64,000 nt of DNA from Allacma fusca (taxonomy: Eukaryota > Arthropoda > Collembola > Symphypleona > Sminthuridae): the NCBI GenBank assembly GCA_947179485.1, contig OX359246.1, forward strand, positions 70,769,508 to 70,833,507, in the 5' to 3' direction. Made by a program: the position numbers and the translations under genes. The notes below the pieces were generated by a model. That model had not been told where the DNA came from and did no database searches. It worked only from the letters and a program-made list of their open reading frames with translations. Positions 38,301 through 49,480 of this stretch are shown in pieces. Position 1 is the first letter of the stretch; each line of letters opens with the position of its first letter.

Positions 38301-41300
38301 ATTTCGTAAGATTTGAATGCTATTCAGCGAACAGGGCATGACAAGGAGTAACATGGAAATTGTTGCGTCAAAGAAGGTCTGTTATGTGTCTGGGCCCATA
38401 GGGGAACGTATAGTAGTAAGATAATGATAAAGGATGGGATGATAAAGAGTGTGTGACTGGGACCATATCGACGACAACAAAATAACAAGTTAAAGATGAC
38501 ATCATCTTGGAATGTGGATCTTGCTGTGAACTGGCGTGCAAGATAAGTTTGATTTTTTTTTCTTTTGGATGACATGACAAGAGGAGAGGCTATAAGTATA
38601 GGAAACCGCATTGGGAATGTGGACTTATGGGTAGAGTAAATAAAATATTACGCCAGTTGCTCACATGTAGTTTCACTTTCATTCATCCGATTGTCCACCA
38701 GTGCTAGAAGTGTATAGAGCAAGTCTATTGAGAATTATGCTCAGATTTGATAGGATTTATGAAAAGGAGAAATAAAAGAGACATGTCACTTGTTGGTGGC
38801 TTCCTCATATCGTGGGGCTCATTTATGCATGGGGCTATATATGAAGATGAAATTACTTGGACTCTCATGCCAACAACCACTCTTCCTTCCCACACACTTC
38901 CACGATTTGGCATTTAAAATTACTTGCAGTTTATTGTGCTCCACGTCCCATGGATTCCACCACCAATGCATTTCCTCTTTCATTACTTATCTTGCCGCTG
39001 CTTTTAATTTCATCTCCTCAACTCTGACATACTGTACACATAGCACATACATATAAGTACACCATCCCAATTAAATTCCTCAGAGGAAACTGTGAACCAT
39101 GTGAACGTACTACGTATACGTATTTGGCTGTATGTAAGTGCGCATGATCAAAGAGTCGCGCCTTCATGTCTTTATCACGTTTAGTCGTGGACAGTTCAAA
39201 TTAGCATCTCATATACGCAGCAGGCACAAACCAAAGGCTCCCCTTTGAATTAATACGACAGAGCGTTCCGTTAGGTGACCAAATTCAAACAATGAGCCTT
39301 GCAGTCATAATAATCCACGGAGACTCTCCGCTCAATATGGGCGAAGTCTAATCATTTAGTAATATGTGCGGAGTCAAACACAAGTCAAAATATTAATCTT
39401 GAGGGTACGGACTGGCAGATAGGAATGAGAGCTTTCCTTGCCACTAGATCACATGGGAAAAATAATTATTTCAGAGACGAATTGCATTGTCAGACCTAAA
39501 TGCACAGCTGTTAGAAACAATACCTTAAAAGTTTGTAATGGTGGAGACGTGGAAGCTAATCTGACATACTTGGATTCAAATAATTCTGAGGGATATCTAC
39601 CAGTTTGAGAGGATTTGTGGGTCTTGAAATTACGGACTGGCGGATATTTAAGAGCTTTCCTTGCCACTAGATCACATGGAAAAAATAATTCTTTCAGAGG
39701 GATTCGTGTCTGAAATTCATTGCACAAACCCAAAGACAGTTTATCATGTTCGTTTATTTGAATGGAGAATGTGAACTTGGTGGAGTTAATGTAAACACGA
39801 GATTAAAATTCAAATAAATGTGGAATATTCCTAACACATTCGTGTGAATTCCCAGCTTTGCACAGGAATTTAAATGATGTGGCTTTCCATACAAGTTTAC
39901 AGTATTGGAGGTAGAAGGTGGTAGTCTTTTATGTTCAAGCTGTGCGGTCTACATTTATACAAGCTAAATATTAATATTCAAAACGCATTGCAATGAACGA
40001 GCAAACCCCGACTGGGAACAAAACTCGAAACAGTTTTGGATCTATAAATAAGTGGTAAATTCCCAATCCCAATCGTGTGAAAATAAATTACAATTTGGTT
40101 AAACACTGAGAGGTTAGGTGTAAAACGCGTGTACCCCGGGGGACTGAGGTACTTAAAATAAACAATAATATATTGCACGGTTGTGTACAATATGATTTTA
40201 TTGTTTTTATTATGATTAATCTGGTGGTTAGCACAAGCATATACAAGGTTTGAATGACGAGATCGCAATCGAATTACACATTTAAATGCAAAACAAGGAA
40301 AGCAAGAGATTTTATCTTCCCTCGAACATTAATGTTTTAAACTATTGCTTTCACTTTGCTTTTAGCTCAGACGTCCCAATTAAAAACAGGACTTAAATCG
40401 TATTTCATGCATTTCAAAATATTTTCGCATTTACACAGCGCACGTTTAAATCTACTAACAAGCTATCCTTGCCACTAGATCACATGGGAAAAATAATTCT
40501 TTGAGGCATTAATATTATTTCAAGCGCTGTATTGGTCAAACCCATTAGTAAGTGTTAATATATGTATCGACATATTTTGTCTTTGATTTAATTTCAAAGA
40601 TATCGAGTATCCGTGGGAATCTTTGTCATCAGGAAGGACGCCCTCAGCCCACCCTCCAGTTGAGATTCTCTGCCAAGAGATGGCCTTACATTCCAACTGT
40701 CAATTCCTCCACACAGAAGCAACAACCTTCAAATACCGATTACTCACTGCATGCTAATTAATCATAAATTGCATTGATTAGCATATTATTTTCCGCTCAT
40801 AAAAATTGCATACGTGAATCATTGCAAACAACTTTGCTAACTGCACGCTGCATTATTGGAAGCGTGTAAACACAACCGTATTCAAATGTTATTTCACCTG
40901 TCACGTTCCGCCCAGTGCCTTTCAAAAAACTCTTTTGTACTCTGGCTCTTTTTTTATGCAACTCATTGAGTTCTCGAACCACATGTGTGTATCTATAAAT
41001 ATGTATATATCGGTTTATCAAAGCATAATTTCAATTGCATCTAGACCCACATACTATTATAACTCAAAGAAACAGGAAGTCCCTCTTTTCCCTACCTCAG
41101 AAATATACATATACATTAATGCCTAGCCCACACGCTAAAAACACTTGCATAAATCTCTTCTCACTACAGACACAATTTTTTCTCTTGTTTTTATGAAAAC
41201 AATTTTTTCTTTGATGAGAACCTCTCAGACCAGGACAATCATTAACGAGGGAAGCGGCAGAATGTTTGCGGAAGAGCAGTTGCAATTGAGACGTACGTGA

Positions 41301-44277
41301 ATGCACGTGTGGAGAGTCAACAGCAAGAAGAAAAAATGGGATTCCTCCACAAGTCTTCACTCACGTCCATGTTGTTGAACACAACTAATTGTGAATTGTG
41401 TCATGTCCATCCCTTGCACTATATGCACATATGGGCAAGACAAAAATGCTAAAAAAATGCACTTAGAAGCAGAATCGGAGCAAAGAAGAGGATTTATGGG
41501 ATTGCACAAGGAAAGGGAATGTGTCACTTGGAAATGCATTCATATGCGCTCAAAAAATCCACATGTCTCCACATAACTGTCAATACAGAGGAATTGGGTC
41601 CACGCCCAAATCCCTCAATGTAATTACTAGAGCAAGACTTAACATGTACCTCAACGGCTCAGGGCAAGACTAAGTGGGAACAGTCAACTCTGGCTATAGC
41701 AGACGCCCCTCAATCAAAAGGTATGGCCATATCTCAAAAATACCTTCCCAATTTCCCATTTAGTCCTTATTACATTTTCTCCTTGAAAAAAAAAAACACT
41801 TGCAAAAATAAAAAACATTTGCAAAAAATTAATCTCTTTCTCTCACAATTAACTCTTGACTCACAAATTGTATCCCTCTTCAAGGGCTCCCCCACTAAAC
41901 AGCGTCTACTTCAAATCCCATGCTAAAGGCTTCTTAAACGAACAGAATCCCAGGATTTTTTCCCTATCCCAGGAACAAACAAAACCCACGCGTCACTATT
42001 GTCCAATCAGAGTAATTTGCTCCTTGACAATAGCCCTTACTGCCGAAACGTGACTCTGATTGTGACTGGGAACCCCAAGCCCAGTCCTCTATTCTAAGAC
42101 CACAACAATAATTATTAAATACAAGGGAATTAAATGGGAAATTTGACATAACTTGAGCCTTGAGTCAATGAAAATTAATAACGTAATGCGGAGCAACGCT
42201 CGGACTCAACCTAATAGTAATTAAATGGGGCTCAAATTAGCAAATTTTAATGAATGGACCATTCCTTATAATTAAATCTTTCTTTTTTTTTGCATATTCT
42301 ATTTAAATAGCACGTAGCCCAAATATTTACCATAAAAAACAAACTTATTATTAATTACTTATTACTTAAGCCGTCTCTATTAAATAGAGACTCCATTGAA
42401 ATAATCCCATTCATCCCAAAGGGTGGGTATTTGGAGATTATATTAGCCCAAGTATCTATCTATAATTAGATATAAATAAATAGTGCAATTTTATCCCCTA
42501 CAGGATCCCGCCCCGCCTAGGAGCATTCACAACACATTAGTAATGACATGGGTGCTTGGGCTATGTCTTCTTACCACATAGTATGTACATATGTACATAC
42601 ATCCACATCCCCAGCCTTTGACTCCACTAATGAAATTGGAATTTAAGTATATAAATGCTGGGGCCTAATAATAATAATTCCTTTTGATTTGGCCCTTTCC
42701 AAGCTCATTACCCCGTCCTCATCATCTCACAGGTGAGGGAGATCCCCTCTCTCAATAGGACCCTCATTGGGAGAAATTAGGAGGAGAGCTGGCTCCTCCA
42801 TTCATTTTAAGTTCACTTTCCTTCCCCTCCCCCTCCCTCAATCTAAAAATACTCTAGAATTATGAATGGACTTAATGGAACCTGACAGGAGATTAGGGAA
42901 TGAATGGGATTGGAAACAAGAGGGAAGATTGGGAGTGCTCATGCAATCTCTCTCCTATCTAAGTATATCTATTCTGAACTGTAGACACTTATTCCCAAAA
43001 AGGAATTTTTGCCCTATATCTAACAAGGGAATACATACATACTGGGGCATTCCATAGGAGCCTATTTGCATAATTGCATTTGTACACACACATAACAACT
43101 TTTACGTATGTAATCATTAAAAGCTCTGATGTGATGATGTTTCACCTGTCATAATTTACAAGCTTCAGGATTTTGCTCTAAAAAACATCCCACCCAAAGT
43201 TATTCCGAGTTCATTGGATTCAATATATTTTTAGTGTTAATATACCCCTTTGAGTAGAAGATTATTATTACCTCTTGGGATTTTTTTTCCACTGGAGACA
43301 ATTTTTTATCTCTGTCTCATAAGATTTGTTTCCCATGCAAAATCTTCATTTGCACATTGCCCCAATTTTAAAATCCTCTTTTCTCACCCCCCCCTCCCCA
43401 TGTTTTCCCTTTCCCCATAATTTTTAAAAATAGTACTGATCCTGGAATTTTATTCCCTGTGTCAGGGACTTTCTTTGGATAAAATCCTACCTGAGATCTT
43501 ATATCCAGAGCGTATGCTAATAAAATTCCAGAATTTTGAAATAGTACTCCTTCCCACCCCGACACGTGCAATCTAGGAGTATTTATACAGAGAGAGAGAG
43601 AGAGAGAGGGGGGGGATGTAAACTGTGAGGAGAGCCAGTGTGTGGTGAGAGCCTGTAAATATTACAGGCTCGGGGCTTTTCCTATAATTATGTAGGAAAA
43701 GGAGCTTTGAAGTCCTCTGAAGGAATTGGAGGGATGTGGAGCACATAAAGTGAGTTTTGCCAGTTGGAAGACAGAGATAAAAACATGTGCCTTTCAAAGA
43801 TAAACACACGCTCTAGATTTAATGCTGCTATACAGATACGTACATACATATGTACATACATACGTACACTTACTCTGTGAGAATAAAATCTACGCATCAA
43901 CTCTCCCGCTCGCTCTCCCCTCACAGTTCCCAAAAAGCTGAGTCTCTCCTTGTTCCAGGTCCTAAATTTCCAACCCTCCGGAAAATTCTACAGTGGGCTT
44001 TGACTATCAAGGACGCTATCCCTGCAGAGCCCCAAAACCAGTTCTAATTGTTCAGATGTTCATTTATGTTTCCATAAAAAGAAATTTTCCTACAGCTATC
44101 TGTGGATCCAAGGAGAAATCTTGGGGATCAAAATGTGAATAATTATTTTTTAAAGGTATACCCTACCCTTATAGTCAGAGCTCACTGGGGTCTTGTACTC
44201 TCTGAGAAAGACAGCTCGTACACAGTATATTTACTTCCTCTTACATGCTAGGAATAACTTAAGGGACGCTATATTCA

Positions 44278-44315
<38 letters not shown>

Positions 44316-45155
44316 TACACACACATGCTCAAGTCATTTCTGACAATTGAAAGTGCCTTCCTCCATGTATATTCCCTGATGTGAGGAGCCTCCTATTTTG
44401 CTTACACAAGTCCTGGGACTCACATGAGAAAATCGCTTTCAAAGTCTTTAATGTGTGAAGGCTTGAGGCGTTCTATGGGAACGGATGGGAGGCCGTGAGA
44501 GATTCCCGGTCTCCACATGTTACTCAACGTCCTTCTACATTACAATAGTACAGGGCAGAGTTCCTATTGAAGCATCTCTACATGGTCAGAGCCAAAATCC
44601 TCTAAAAATATTATTATTACTTTAATTTTTTAAAATATTTTAATTTCAATTCCAAGCGAATTCAGAAAAAAACCCAAGCTTTCAAATATCTTCGCTCCAT
44701 TCTTGGATCCTATTGGTCTGGATGAGAGTGCCCCTTATATTAAGAGCGCTCTGGTCCCAGAAGAGTAATTATTTGAAAAGTTTCAGGAACAGAATTATTG
44801 ACGTCATGTAATAAATTACAAACGCTGTGAAAATATTCCCAGAAATTTCTAAAGTTTTTTAAACTTAGATTTTTCCTTTAAACTGAGCTGGAAGGAGTTT
44901 CTTCCCAAGCGTTTTAATTGTCTCTTAAATAATAGGTTTTGTAATTGATTTGAGTGCTGCAAATCCGTGTTAATATGTTACGGGCCAAATATGCAATTTG
45001 AAAGGAGCTTTCCTGAGACTCGTCCGAAGATTCCAAATTTAAATTAAATAATTAAGGAGGGGAAAATCTGGATTTATGACTTACTTCTCATCATTGCACT
45101 CCGGAGGGTCCTCCTCATTGGGAGAGTCTTCAGCTAATTCCGTCTCCTCACTCAT
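14957..45155 (-). CDS. Cytochrome b561-family transmembrane reductase (gene span, six coding exons per isoform)
   Basis: The protein is an integral membrane electron carrier that takes electrons from cytosolic ascorbate and passes them across the membrane to ferric iron or monodehydroascorbate. Joining 45085-45155, 19338-19473, 19019-19091, 18661-18869, 18284-18453 and 17273-17429 gives 271 residues; using 14957-15101 as the last exon gives 267. Phases agree at every junction. Six helices are visible. The four family haem histidines are present: His79 (FHPTLM, helix 2), His113 (KLLHTVFH, helix 3), His149 (YSLHSW, helix 4) and His192 (VPTHATFG, helix 5). Basic residues RK and K precede His113, where the family binds ascorbate. 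Before helix 1 the N-terminus is acidic and soluble. Drosophila nemy belongs to the same family, but I cannot place this copy in a subfamily. The gene lies head to head with MOB4. Confidence 0.93.
15102..17272 (-). other. Intron/3' UTR interval between the two alternative last exons
   Basis: The interval is very AT-rich, with no other exon recognised. A minus-strand ATTAAA (forward 17124-17129), about 145 bases past the stop of exon A, is a candidate poly(A) signal for the proximal isoform, which would make the rest of the interval specific to the distal isoform's intron. Confidence 0.5.
17273..17429 (-). CDS. Cytochrome b561, alternative last exon A (proximal)
   Basis: Acceptor AAATTTAG is followed by GGCGAAAAGTTAC. 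The exon completes the split Gly codon, then reads AKSYSTWETEEALIVNVLG and a hydrophobic helix 6 (VVIAAAAISIVFTL), with a basic tail (GRPVRKLPIRMTYHTDL) ending at TGA. Other family members have the same region as GKYS..EPEGVL.NVLG, so this is the canonical-looking C-terminus. Confidence 0.92.
17430..18283 (-). other. Intron of the cytochrome b561 gene
   Basis: The interval lies between the donor GTGAGT (forward 18278-18283) and the acceptor of exon A. It is AT-rich with no other coding signal. The small plus-strand frame at 17454-17666 is a chance frame. Confidence 0.8.
18284..18453 (-). CDS. Cytochrome b561, exon 5 (end of helix 4, helix 5)
   Basis: The exon is 170 bases, entering in phase 0 and leaving in phase 2 (split Gly). 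It reads FVVGFFSFLILLCC, a Cys/Arg-rich loop, then VPTHATFGIITFVMA with the fourth haem-ligand histidine. Its acceptor is TGTGTCAG and its donor is GTGAGTCC. The plus-strand frame over it (18254-18457) is a shadow. Confidence 0.93.
18661..18869 (-). CDS. Cytochrome b561, exon 4 (helices 3 and 4)
   Basis: The exon is 209 bases. It completes a split Ser codon, then reads MLFYRMVTCCRKIFVKLLH, helix 3, a short loop with NPKIPNFYSLHSWLGL, and ends in FAIQ at a GTAAGT donor. It supplies the second and third haem histidines and the SLHSW motif that typifies the family. Confidence 0.95.
19019..19091 (-). CDS. Cytochrome b561, exon 3 (helix 2)
   Basis: The exon is 73 bases, phase 0 in and phase 1 out. 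It reads SEPKKEFNFHPTLMVAGF then IFFSGF, carrying the first haem histidine in the FHPTLM motif. Acceptor TTTTTACAG and donor GTAAGC flank it. It is too short to stand out as an open frame, but the family alignment on both sides fixes it. Confidence 0.92.
19338..19473 (-). CDS. Cytochrome b561, exon 2 (helix 1)
   Basis: The exon is 136 bases. It takes a phase-2 junction (2+1) and leaves in phase 0 at donor GTAATG. It reads SKEEDTMGSKVGFVF, helix 1 and MMYRGGYAWQ; the YRGG-AW motif is typical for the end of helix 1 in this family. An in-frame Met eight codons in could serve as an internal start for transcripts whose leader exon is non-coding. Confidence 0.93.
26740..26822 (-). CDS. Candidate alternative first coding exon of cytochrome b561
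   Basis: ATG plus 27 codons (MYVNGFQREENHKGALDHRH...) is open and ends in phase 2 at a GTGAGT donor, exactly the phase exon 2 needs, giving a hydrophilic N-terminus ahead of helix 1. The evidence is frame, phase and donor only. Such matches arise by chance in a long intron. Confidence 0.3.
27731..27753. repeat. (TG)n microsatellite
   Basis: A run of TG dinucleotides is directly visible inside the long intron. Confidence 0.95.
28184..28212. repeat. (GA)n microsatellite
   Basis: A clean run of GA dinucleotides is directly visible. Confidence 0.95.
28530..28625. repeat. 18-bp tandem repeat, five copies
   Basis: 'taaaatc' starts at 28536, 28554, 28572, 28590 and 28608, an exact 18-bp step, with units like 'taaaatcttgtgctcaca'. 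Since 18 is a multiple of 3, the minus strand reads a repeated hexapeptide (FYVSTR) without a stop. That explains the open frame there; I do not take it as a gene. Confidence 0.9.
31053..31095. repeat. (CA)n microsatellite
   Basis: About 21 CA dinucleotides occur in a row, the longest such run in the window. Confidence 0.96.
32290..32312. repeat. (CT)n microsatellite
   Basis: A CT run follows a T run. It is directly visible. Confidence 0.94.
34463..34482. repeat. (AG)n microsatellite
   Basis: A run of AG dinucleotides is directly visible. Confidence 0.93.
35341..35418 (+). CDS. Weak candidate exon, unknown gene
   Basis: The preceding 'tgccttacag' looks like an acceptor and 'gtaaga' follows as a donor. 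One frame is open across it (LRFYSVGECECWLVEF...), leaving in phase 1, which matches the entry phase of the candidate at 37495. No family is recognised. Chance is a real possibility. Confidence 0.15.
37495..37646 (+). CDS. Candidate exon, unknown gene
   Basis: The exon is flanked by 'ttgcatcttcacag' and 'gtaagtgc', both good splice sites. Only one frame is open (50 codons); it includes PQLMEVVHDPSLRKSQSLP and LYRLRLIDGEISCGALTY and looks more protein-like than its surroundings. The other two plus-strand frames hit stops early. No family is recognised. It would lie inside the intron of the opposite-strand cytochrome b561 gene. Confidence 0.25.
39425..39475 (-). repeat. Copy 1 of a dispersed 45-bp repeat
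   Basis: It shares 'gctttccttgccactagatc' and 'acatgggaaaaataatt' with copies at 39648 and 40458. The minus strand reads LFFPCDLVARKAL after an in-frame stop. Confidence 0.85.
39648..39698 (-). repeat. Copy 2 of a dispersed 45-bp repeat
   Basis: It lies 223 bp from copy 1, and the similarity extends upstream ('acggactggc' in both). The minus strand reads LKELFFPCDLVARKALKYPP inside an open frame of 95 codons (39449-39733). Confidence 0.85.
40458..40505 (-). repeat. Copy 3 of a dispersed 45-bp repeat
   Basis: The core 'tccttgccactagatcacat' is intact. The minus strand reads LKELFFPCDLVARIA and then stops. Confidence 0.8.
43589..43615. repeat. (AG)n microsatellite followed by a G run
   Basis: An AG run merges into about eight G. 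It is directly visible. Confidence 0.93.
44279..44313. repeat. (CA)n microsatellite
   Basis: A clean run of CA dinucleotides is directly visible. Confidence 0.95.
45085..45155 (-). CDS. Cytochrome b561, best first coding exon
   Basis: ATG is followed by 23 codons, strongly acidic (MSEETELAEDSPNEEDPPEC then NDE), ending in phase 2 at a perfect GTAAGT donor. Joined to exon 2 it gives NDEK-SKEEDTMGSK, a continuous charged N-terminus before helix 1. It is more GC-rich than its surroundings. Just upstream, TTATTTTCAG (near 45213) could be the acceptor of a 5' UTR exon, with a non-coding leader ending at the GTGAGT donor near 45671-45676. This choice of start is inferred from phase and composition. 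Confidence 0.65.
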
Positions 45156-48100
45156 CTTCCCCAGATCCGGTGTCAACTCGGGAATCAACTTGACAAAATT
45201 TTAAAACACCTCTGAAAATAACGCTCTGGAACAATTTCCAGAATATTCTTCTATCTTTAGAAGTAATTGAAGTCAAAGTTGTTTTTTATTCCAGCGCTAT
45301 AGTATGTAGGTCTTGGGAAAGAGAAATTCTGAAACTGACTCAAATTCTCAAATGTCACTGGAGAAAGAATTATTTTCACTATAAGAATTCCCAAAAATTT
45401 TAACTCGAAAATAAAATCTGTCCCTTGAGATAATTAACACAGGCTCTCACAAGGAGTTAAAAATCCTTGCTCTTGTACTGAGTGAGAGGAAAAATAAAGC
45501 GGGATTTGAGAATAATTTTTCCCAGAGAACGCTTCCAAGTATTGAGGGGAACTGACAGACTGAGAGGGGAATTTTTGCTATGGAACAGCTCCTGGAACAA
45601 CTGCCAGAGCGGAAGTGTATGAGAGAGTGTCGAAGAGACCGTTTGAAGTTCTCGAACTGGGAATGAGTAAAAGGACTCACTGAGTCAGTCCCAACAACTC
45701 CGTACCATTCAACCCACACCAACAGGCACAACAACAACCGCTAAAACGACTCCCTGACTTTCCTTCCACGACCCATTCTGACAATGAGTGAGAGAGTGAG
45801 GGAGGGAGGGAGGGAGTGGACGTGGACTTTTCTCTCCCTGTATATTTATATCTATAGTGTAATATTACATATAATTATAGTCAAAGCTCAATGTACAATC
45901 TGAGTCAAGGCAGGAGAGCACTCGAGCACCGTCAACCCAACGCTGTATAGTTATAACTCCATCGGCCCTTTTTTAAAAAATCCACAGGAACACTATCAAA
46001 CCATTCCTTGTTTATTACAAGGGCTATCCCCAGAACCCTTTTTATCTCTGTTTTGTATAATTATATTGGAGGGGTGCTGTAAATCTCAGAATGGACTGTA
46101 TATCCAAGGGATGCAAATGTGAAGTGCATTTTGAGCCTCAGACTCACACCCCTGGTTTCATATAGCTATATTGTCCCTTCATATGTTAGCATTATTGTGA
46201 GGAGAGATTCCTGCTCTCTCTCTCTCCGAAATCCCCTCTTCCTTAAAATCCTCCTCCGGTCCATCATTCCAGCCCAATAGGAAAATATGCATAGGAATTT
46301 ATTTTCCCTGTCAATGTATATCTATATGTAGTGCGAATGCATTTCCTAGAATTTACAGGGCACTCACCCTCAGTCAGGATTCTAAGAAATTCCAGGAGCG
46401 ACATGCAAATTCCATCCAATGCTCTCAAACGGATTCGGAAGGATTCTAATGCTAAAATGTGGCTTTTAAAAATGATTGAATTCAATGGACATTATCCCTC
46501 CTAACTTCCCAGAGGGTGTTGTACAAGGAGGGCGGACTGTACCTGGAGTGGGTTATATGCTGTGAATATGTCTGTTATTAAAATACAGGAGTATAGGGTA
46601 TGATAGGAGATGAGGTAAGAAGATATGAAAGGGTGTAGTATAATGAGCCTTTATAGCGTGTGTATGTATCTGTATATAAAAGAATCCTTCCGTTTGGAAG
46701 GAGAGATCTCTGGAGATTTTTTTTTTCATTCCGCACCCCCCCCCTCCTCTTACTAAAATGCAAGGCTCTCGTTTGAGTGGGAATTTATTTACCTCCTCCC
46801 GAAAGCGAATTTCCCTGAGATTCTCCTTTTTTTTCTCTTCCTCCATTTCAGGGAGAGATCTCTCCCGACAACTTATTGATAATAGGATGAAATGGATGAA
46901 ATGGACTGAGAGCATTAGCATGCAAATGCCAGGTCCATTAGCGGAATTCCGGATGTGAGTTGAGGAGGCTCCGCTCCTCACAACTCAATCCCATCCACTT
47001 TAATGCATATATACGGATAGGCTCTGGCCGTATGTACCTTACATGTGTTCTTACGGGCGGAATCCTTTGTATTGGATTTTATCCGCAAAGGGCTGAATGC
47101 ACTTTTGGGCCAGACTTATTGGATAGATATTGCAATCTCATTGCAGAAAAATTTTCGTATTTTCTTTCATTTACAATCATTATTCCTTCAAAATTTTGCA
47201 AGATTTTTTTTTTTCATAATTGCAAAAATTTTGAGATAATTTGTTATATAAAAATTGTCAGTGTAGGAGAATTTGTTATTACAAACATTTTAGGAGAATT
47301 TTTTATTACACACATTTTTTTTCGCTTGCTTTATTTCAAGGTAATTTTTTACCCACTTGTTTTCGCCCATTAAGAAAAATCTTAGGACTTAATTAAGACC
47401 CGGACGGAAATCACAGAGGTACGGACGGATGCGGGATGAGTTGTGGAGGAAGTATAGGTGGAGATGTGTGAGTGAGTGTAAAAAAAAAGATTTGTGCACA
47501 GTCGACTCTGTCTCGACCAGCATCTTTAAAAGAGTCCGGAGAATTTTTAATTTTTTAATTTAGGGCGTGTAAAAAAATTCCCAAGGGAGAATTCAGGCTT
47601 GAATTTTAAAGAGAATTTTTTTAACACTTGATTCTGAAAATGTTGAACTCAGAGAGGAATTATGAGGAGATCCGGAGGGGTCTGTTATAATGAGAGTGGG
47701 TTGTATTGAATGGGGAGAGGGAGAGAGAGCCGGAGCTTGTATGGGCAGGCATGACTATGGGGATCCGTTGGCATGGCAACCCCCTCCTCTATGGAAACAT
47801 CCGCCAGGTCCACACAAATAAATAGGCAGCCAACTGGAACCCTATACAAGCTTCTATGGACCTAAACATAGGATACTGGAGTGGTGTACAATGGAGTTGT
47901 TAAGAGGTGAAATGGAAGTTTGGGGAAATTTGTGGAAAAATTGGGGCAATTTTTGGGATTATTTTGGGTTTTTTTTAGTAACATTTTTATTCAAGGGAGG
48001 AGCGCACATTTAAAAAAAATGGTTGGTAGATTTTTTTTTGTTGGATATATGGATATGGGAGAAAATATGAAGGGGATAATTGTATTATAGATTGTGTGTG

Positions 48101-48589
48101 GGGTGTTTGAAAGTACATACGTGGCCCTTGGAAGCCTGAAGTGACTTTTGGAGTGCTTGAGTGAGTATGTGGAAAGTCTAATTGGGAATCTCATTTGAAT
48201 ATCTGCGTATATGACGAGGTTCAAGAGCTGAGATGATGCACCCGCAATGTACGTTTTGTGCAGAGGAAGGAGAGAGAGAGAGAGAGAGAGAGAGGGGAAA
48301 TATGACAGTGACTGGAAGAGTGATCATTTATGAATAGGAGAGGAAGGAGCAGAGTCGAAGGAAAATAAACAAAACCAGAGCAAAATGAGATAACCCAGAC
48401 TCGGACCTCAAACCTACTTGACAGGTCCCAATAAGCACGGGAAAAGAGTCCACAAATATTTTACGAAATTCATTCAAAACATATTTGTGTGCAACTTCAA
48501 TGTGGGACTCATTACCAATCAACGTTTTTTTTCATGGGATTCAATTATACGCAAGCTTTTTTTTTGCATTCATTGTTGGAAGTAAATTG
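45156..48589. other. Upstream region of the cytochrome b561 gene; no other gene
   Basis: Several minus-strand frames (45447-45737, 46264-46485) end at GTGAGT-type donors but in the wrong phase for exon 2. One may be a non-coding leader exon. There is a GA microsatellite at 48270-48293. Nothing else is recognised. Confidence 0.4.
48270..48293. repeat. (GA)n microsatellite
   Basis: A clean run of GA dinucleotides is directly visible. Confidence 0.94.
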
Positions 48590-48599
48590 GATGAAATCC

Positions 48600-49480
48600 A
48601 TGTAGACCATTTTGCTTATCTGTAAAATGCATTCAGTCCATTTTTTTCAATTGAGAATCTAATTATCACGTCTTGCCTTTAATTAAAAATAGATTTAGAT
48701 CATTTGGCTTTCCGTCTAAAATGCATTTAGACCAGTTTGCTTTTTTGGGAATTTCATTAAGAACCTATTGCTTGTGATTGAAAGTACAATTGTCACAATT
48801 TACCTTCATTTATAAATGCATTTAGACAATTTGACTTTTTTGGGAAATGCATTTAGACCATTTTGTTTTTTTTTATAAATGCATTTAGTTCATTTTGGGC
48901 TTTTGTAAATGTGGGATTTTTCTTTCAAACCAAAATGCATTTAGATCAATTTGCGTTTTGGACAATGCATTTAGATGATTTTGTTTTCAATACAAAATGC
49001 TTTTAGACCATTTTACTTTTTCGGATATGTTTGTAGATCATTTTGCTTTTTTTGGGGGGAAATGCATTTATGCATTTTGCTTTTAATCCGTAACGCATTT
49101 AGATCATTTTGCTTTCGATTGAAAATGAATTTGGACCATTTTGCTTCAAGACGTTTTGTTTTCAAACCCAAAATGCATTTAGACCAGTTTGCTTTTTTGG
49201 GAAATCCATTTGGACCATTTTGTTTTTAATCCAAAGTGCATTCAGACCATTTTAATTTATTGTAACTTGAATTTACATTATTTTGCTTTTAATTGGAAAT
49301 GAATTTGGAACGTTTTACTTCTAATATAAAATGATTTTGGATCATTTAGCATCTAAAAAAATTACATTTAAGACATTTTGCTTTTAATTGGAAATGAATT
49401 TGGAACGTTTTACTTCTAATATAAAAATATTTTGGATCATTTAGCTTCTAAAAAAGTTACATTTAAAAAATTTTGCTTTA
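48600..49480. repeat. Degenerate minisatellite of about 28-32 bp units, with a 95-bp tandem duplication
   Basis: Variants of 'aatgcatttagaccattttgctttt' recur about 25 times. At the right end a 95-bp unit is repeated: 'ttttgcttt' starts at 49281, 49376 and 49471, and the first two full units are nearly identical. The array resembles the 7.6-8.6 kb array in style (unit about 30 bp, 'gatgcattt' or 'aatgcattt' core), though the units differ. Confidence 0.85.

Larger units (their letters stand above)
19474..45084 (-). other. Long first intron of the cytochrome b561 gene (about 25.6 kb)
   Basis: If the first coding exon at 45085-45155 is used, this whole interval is intron. It contains the microsatellites listed separately, small tandem repeats at 28.5 and 39.4-40.5 kb, an alternative first-exon candidate at 26740-26822 and two weak plus-strand exon candidates at 35.3 and 37.5 kb. 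Longer frames such as minus 23973-24404 show no family signature. No other gene is recognised. Confidence 0.6.

Noticed and set aside
46264-46485. Minus-strand frame ending at GTGAGT
   Set aside because: Phase 1, wrong for exon 2. The composition looks coding but nothing else supports it.
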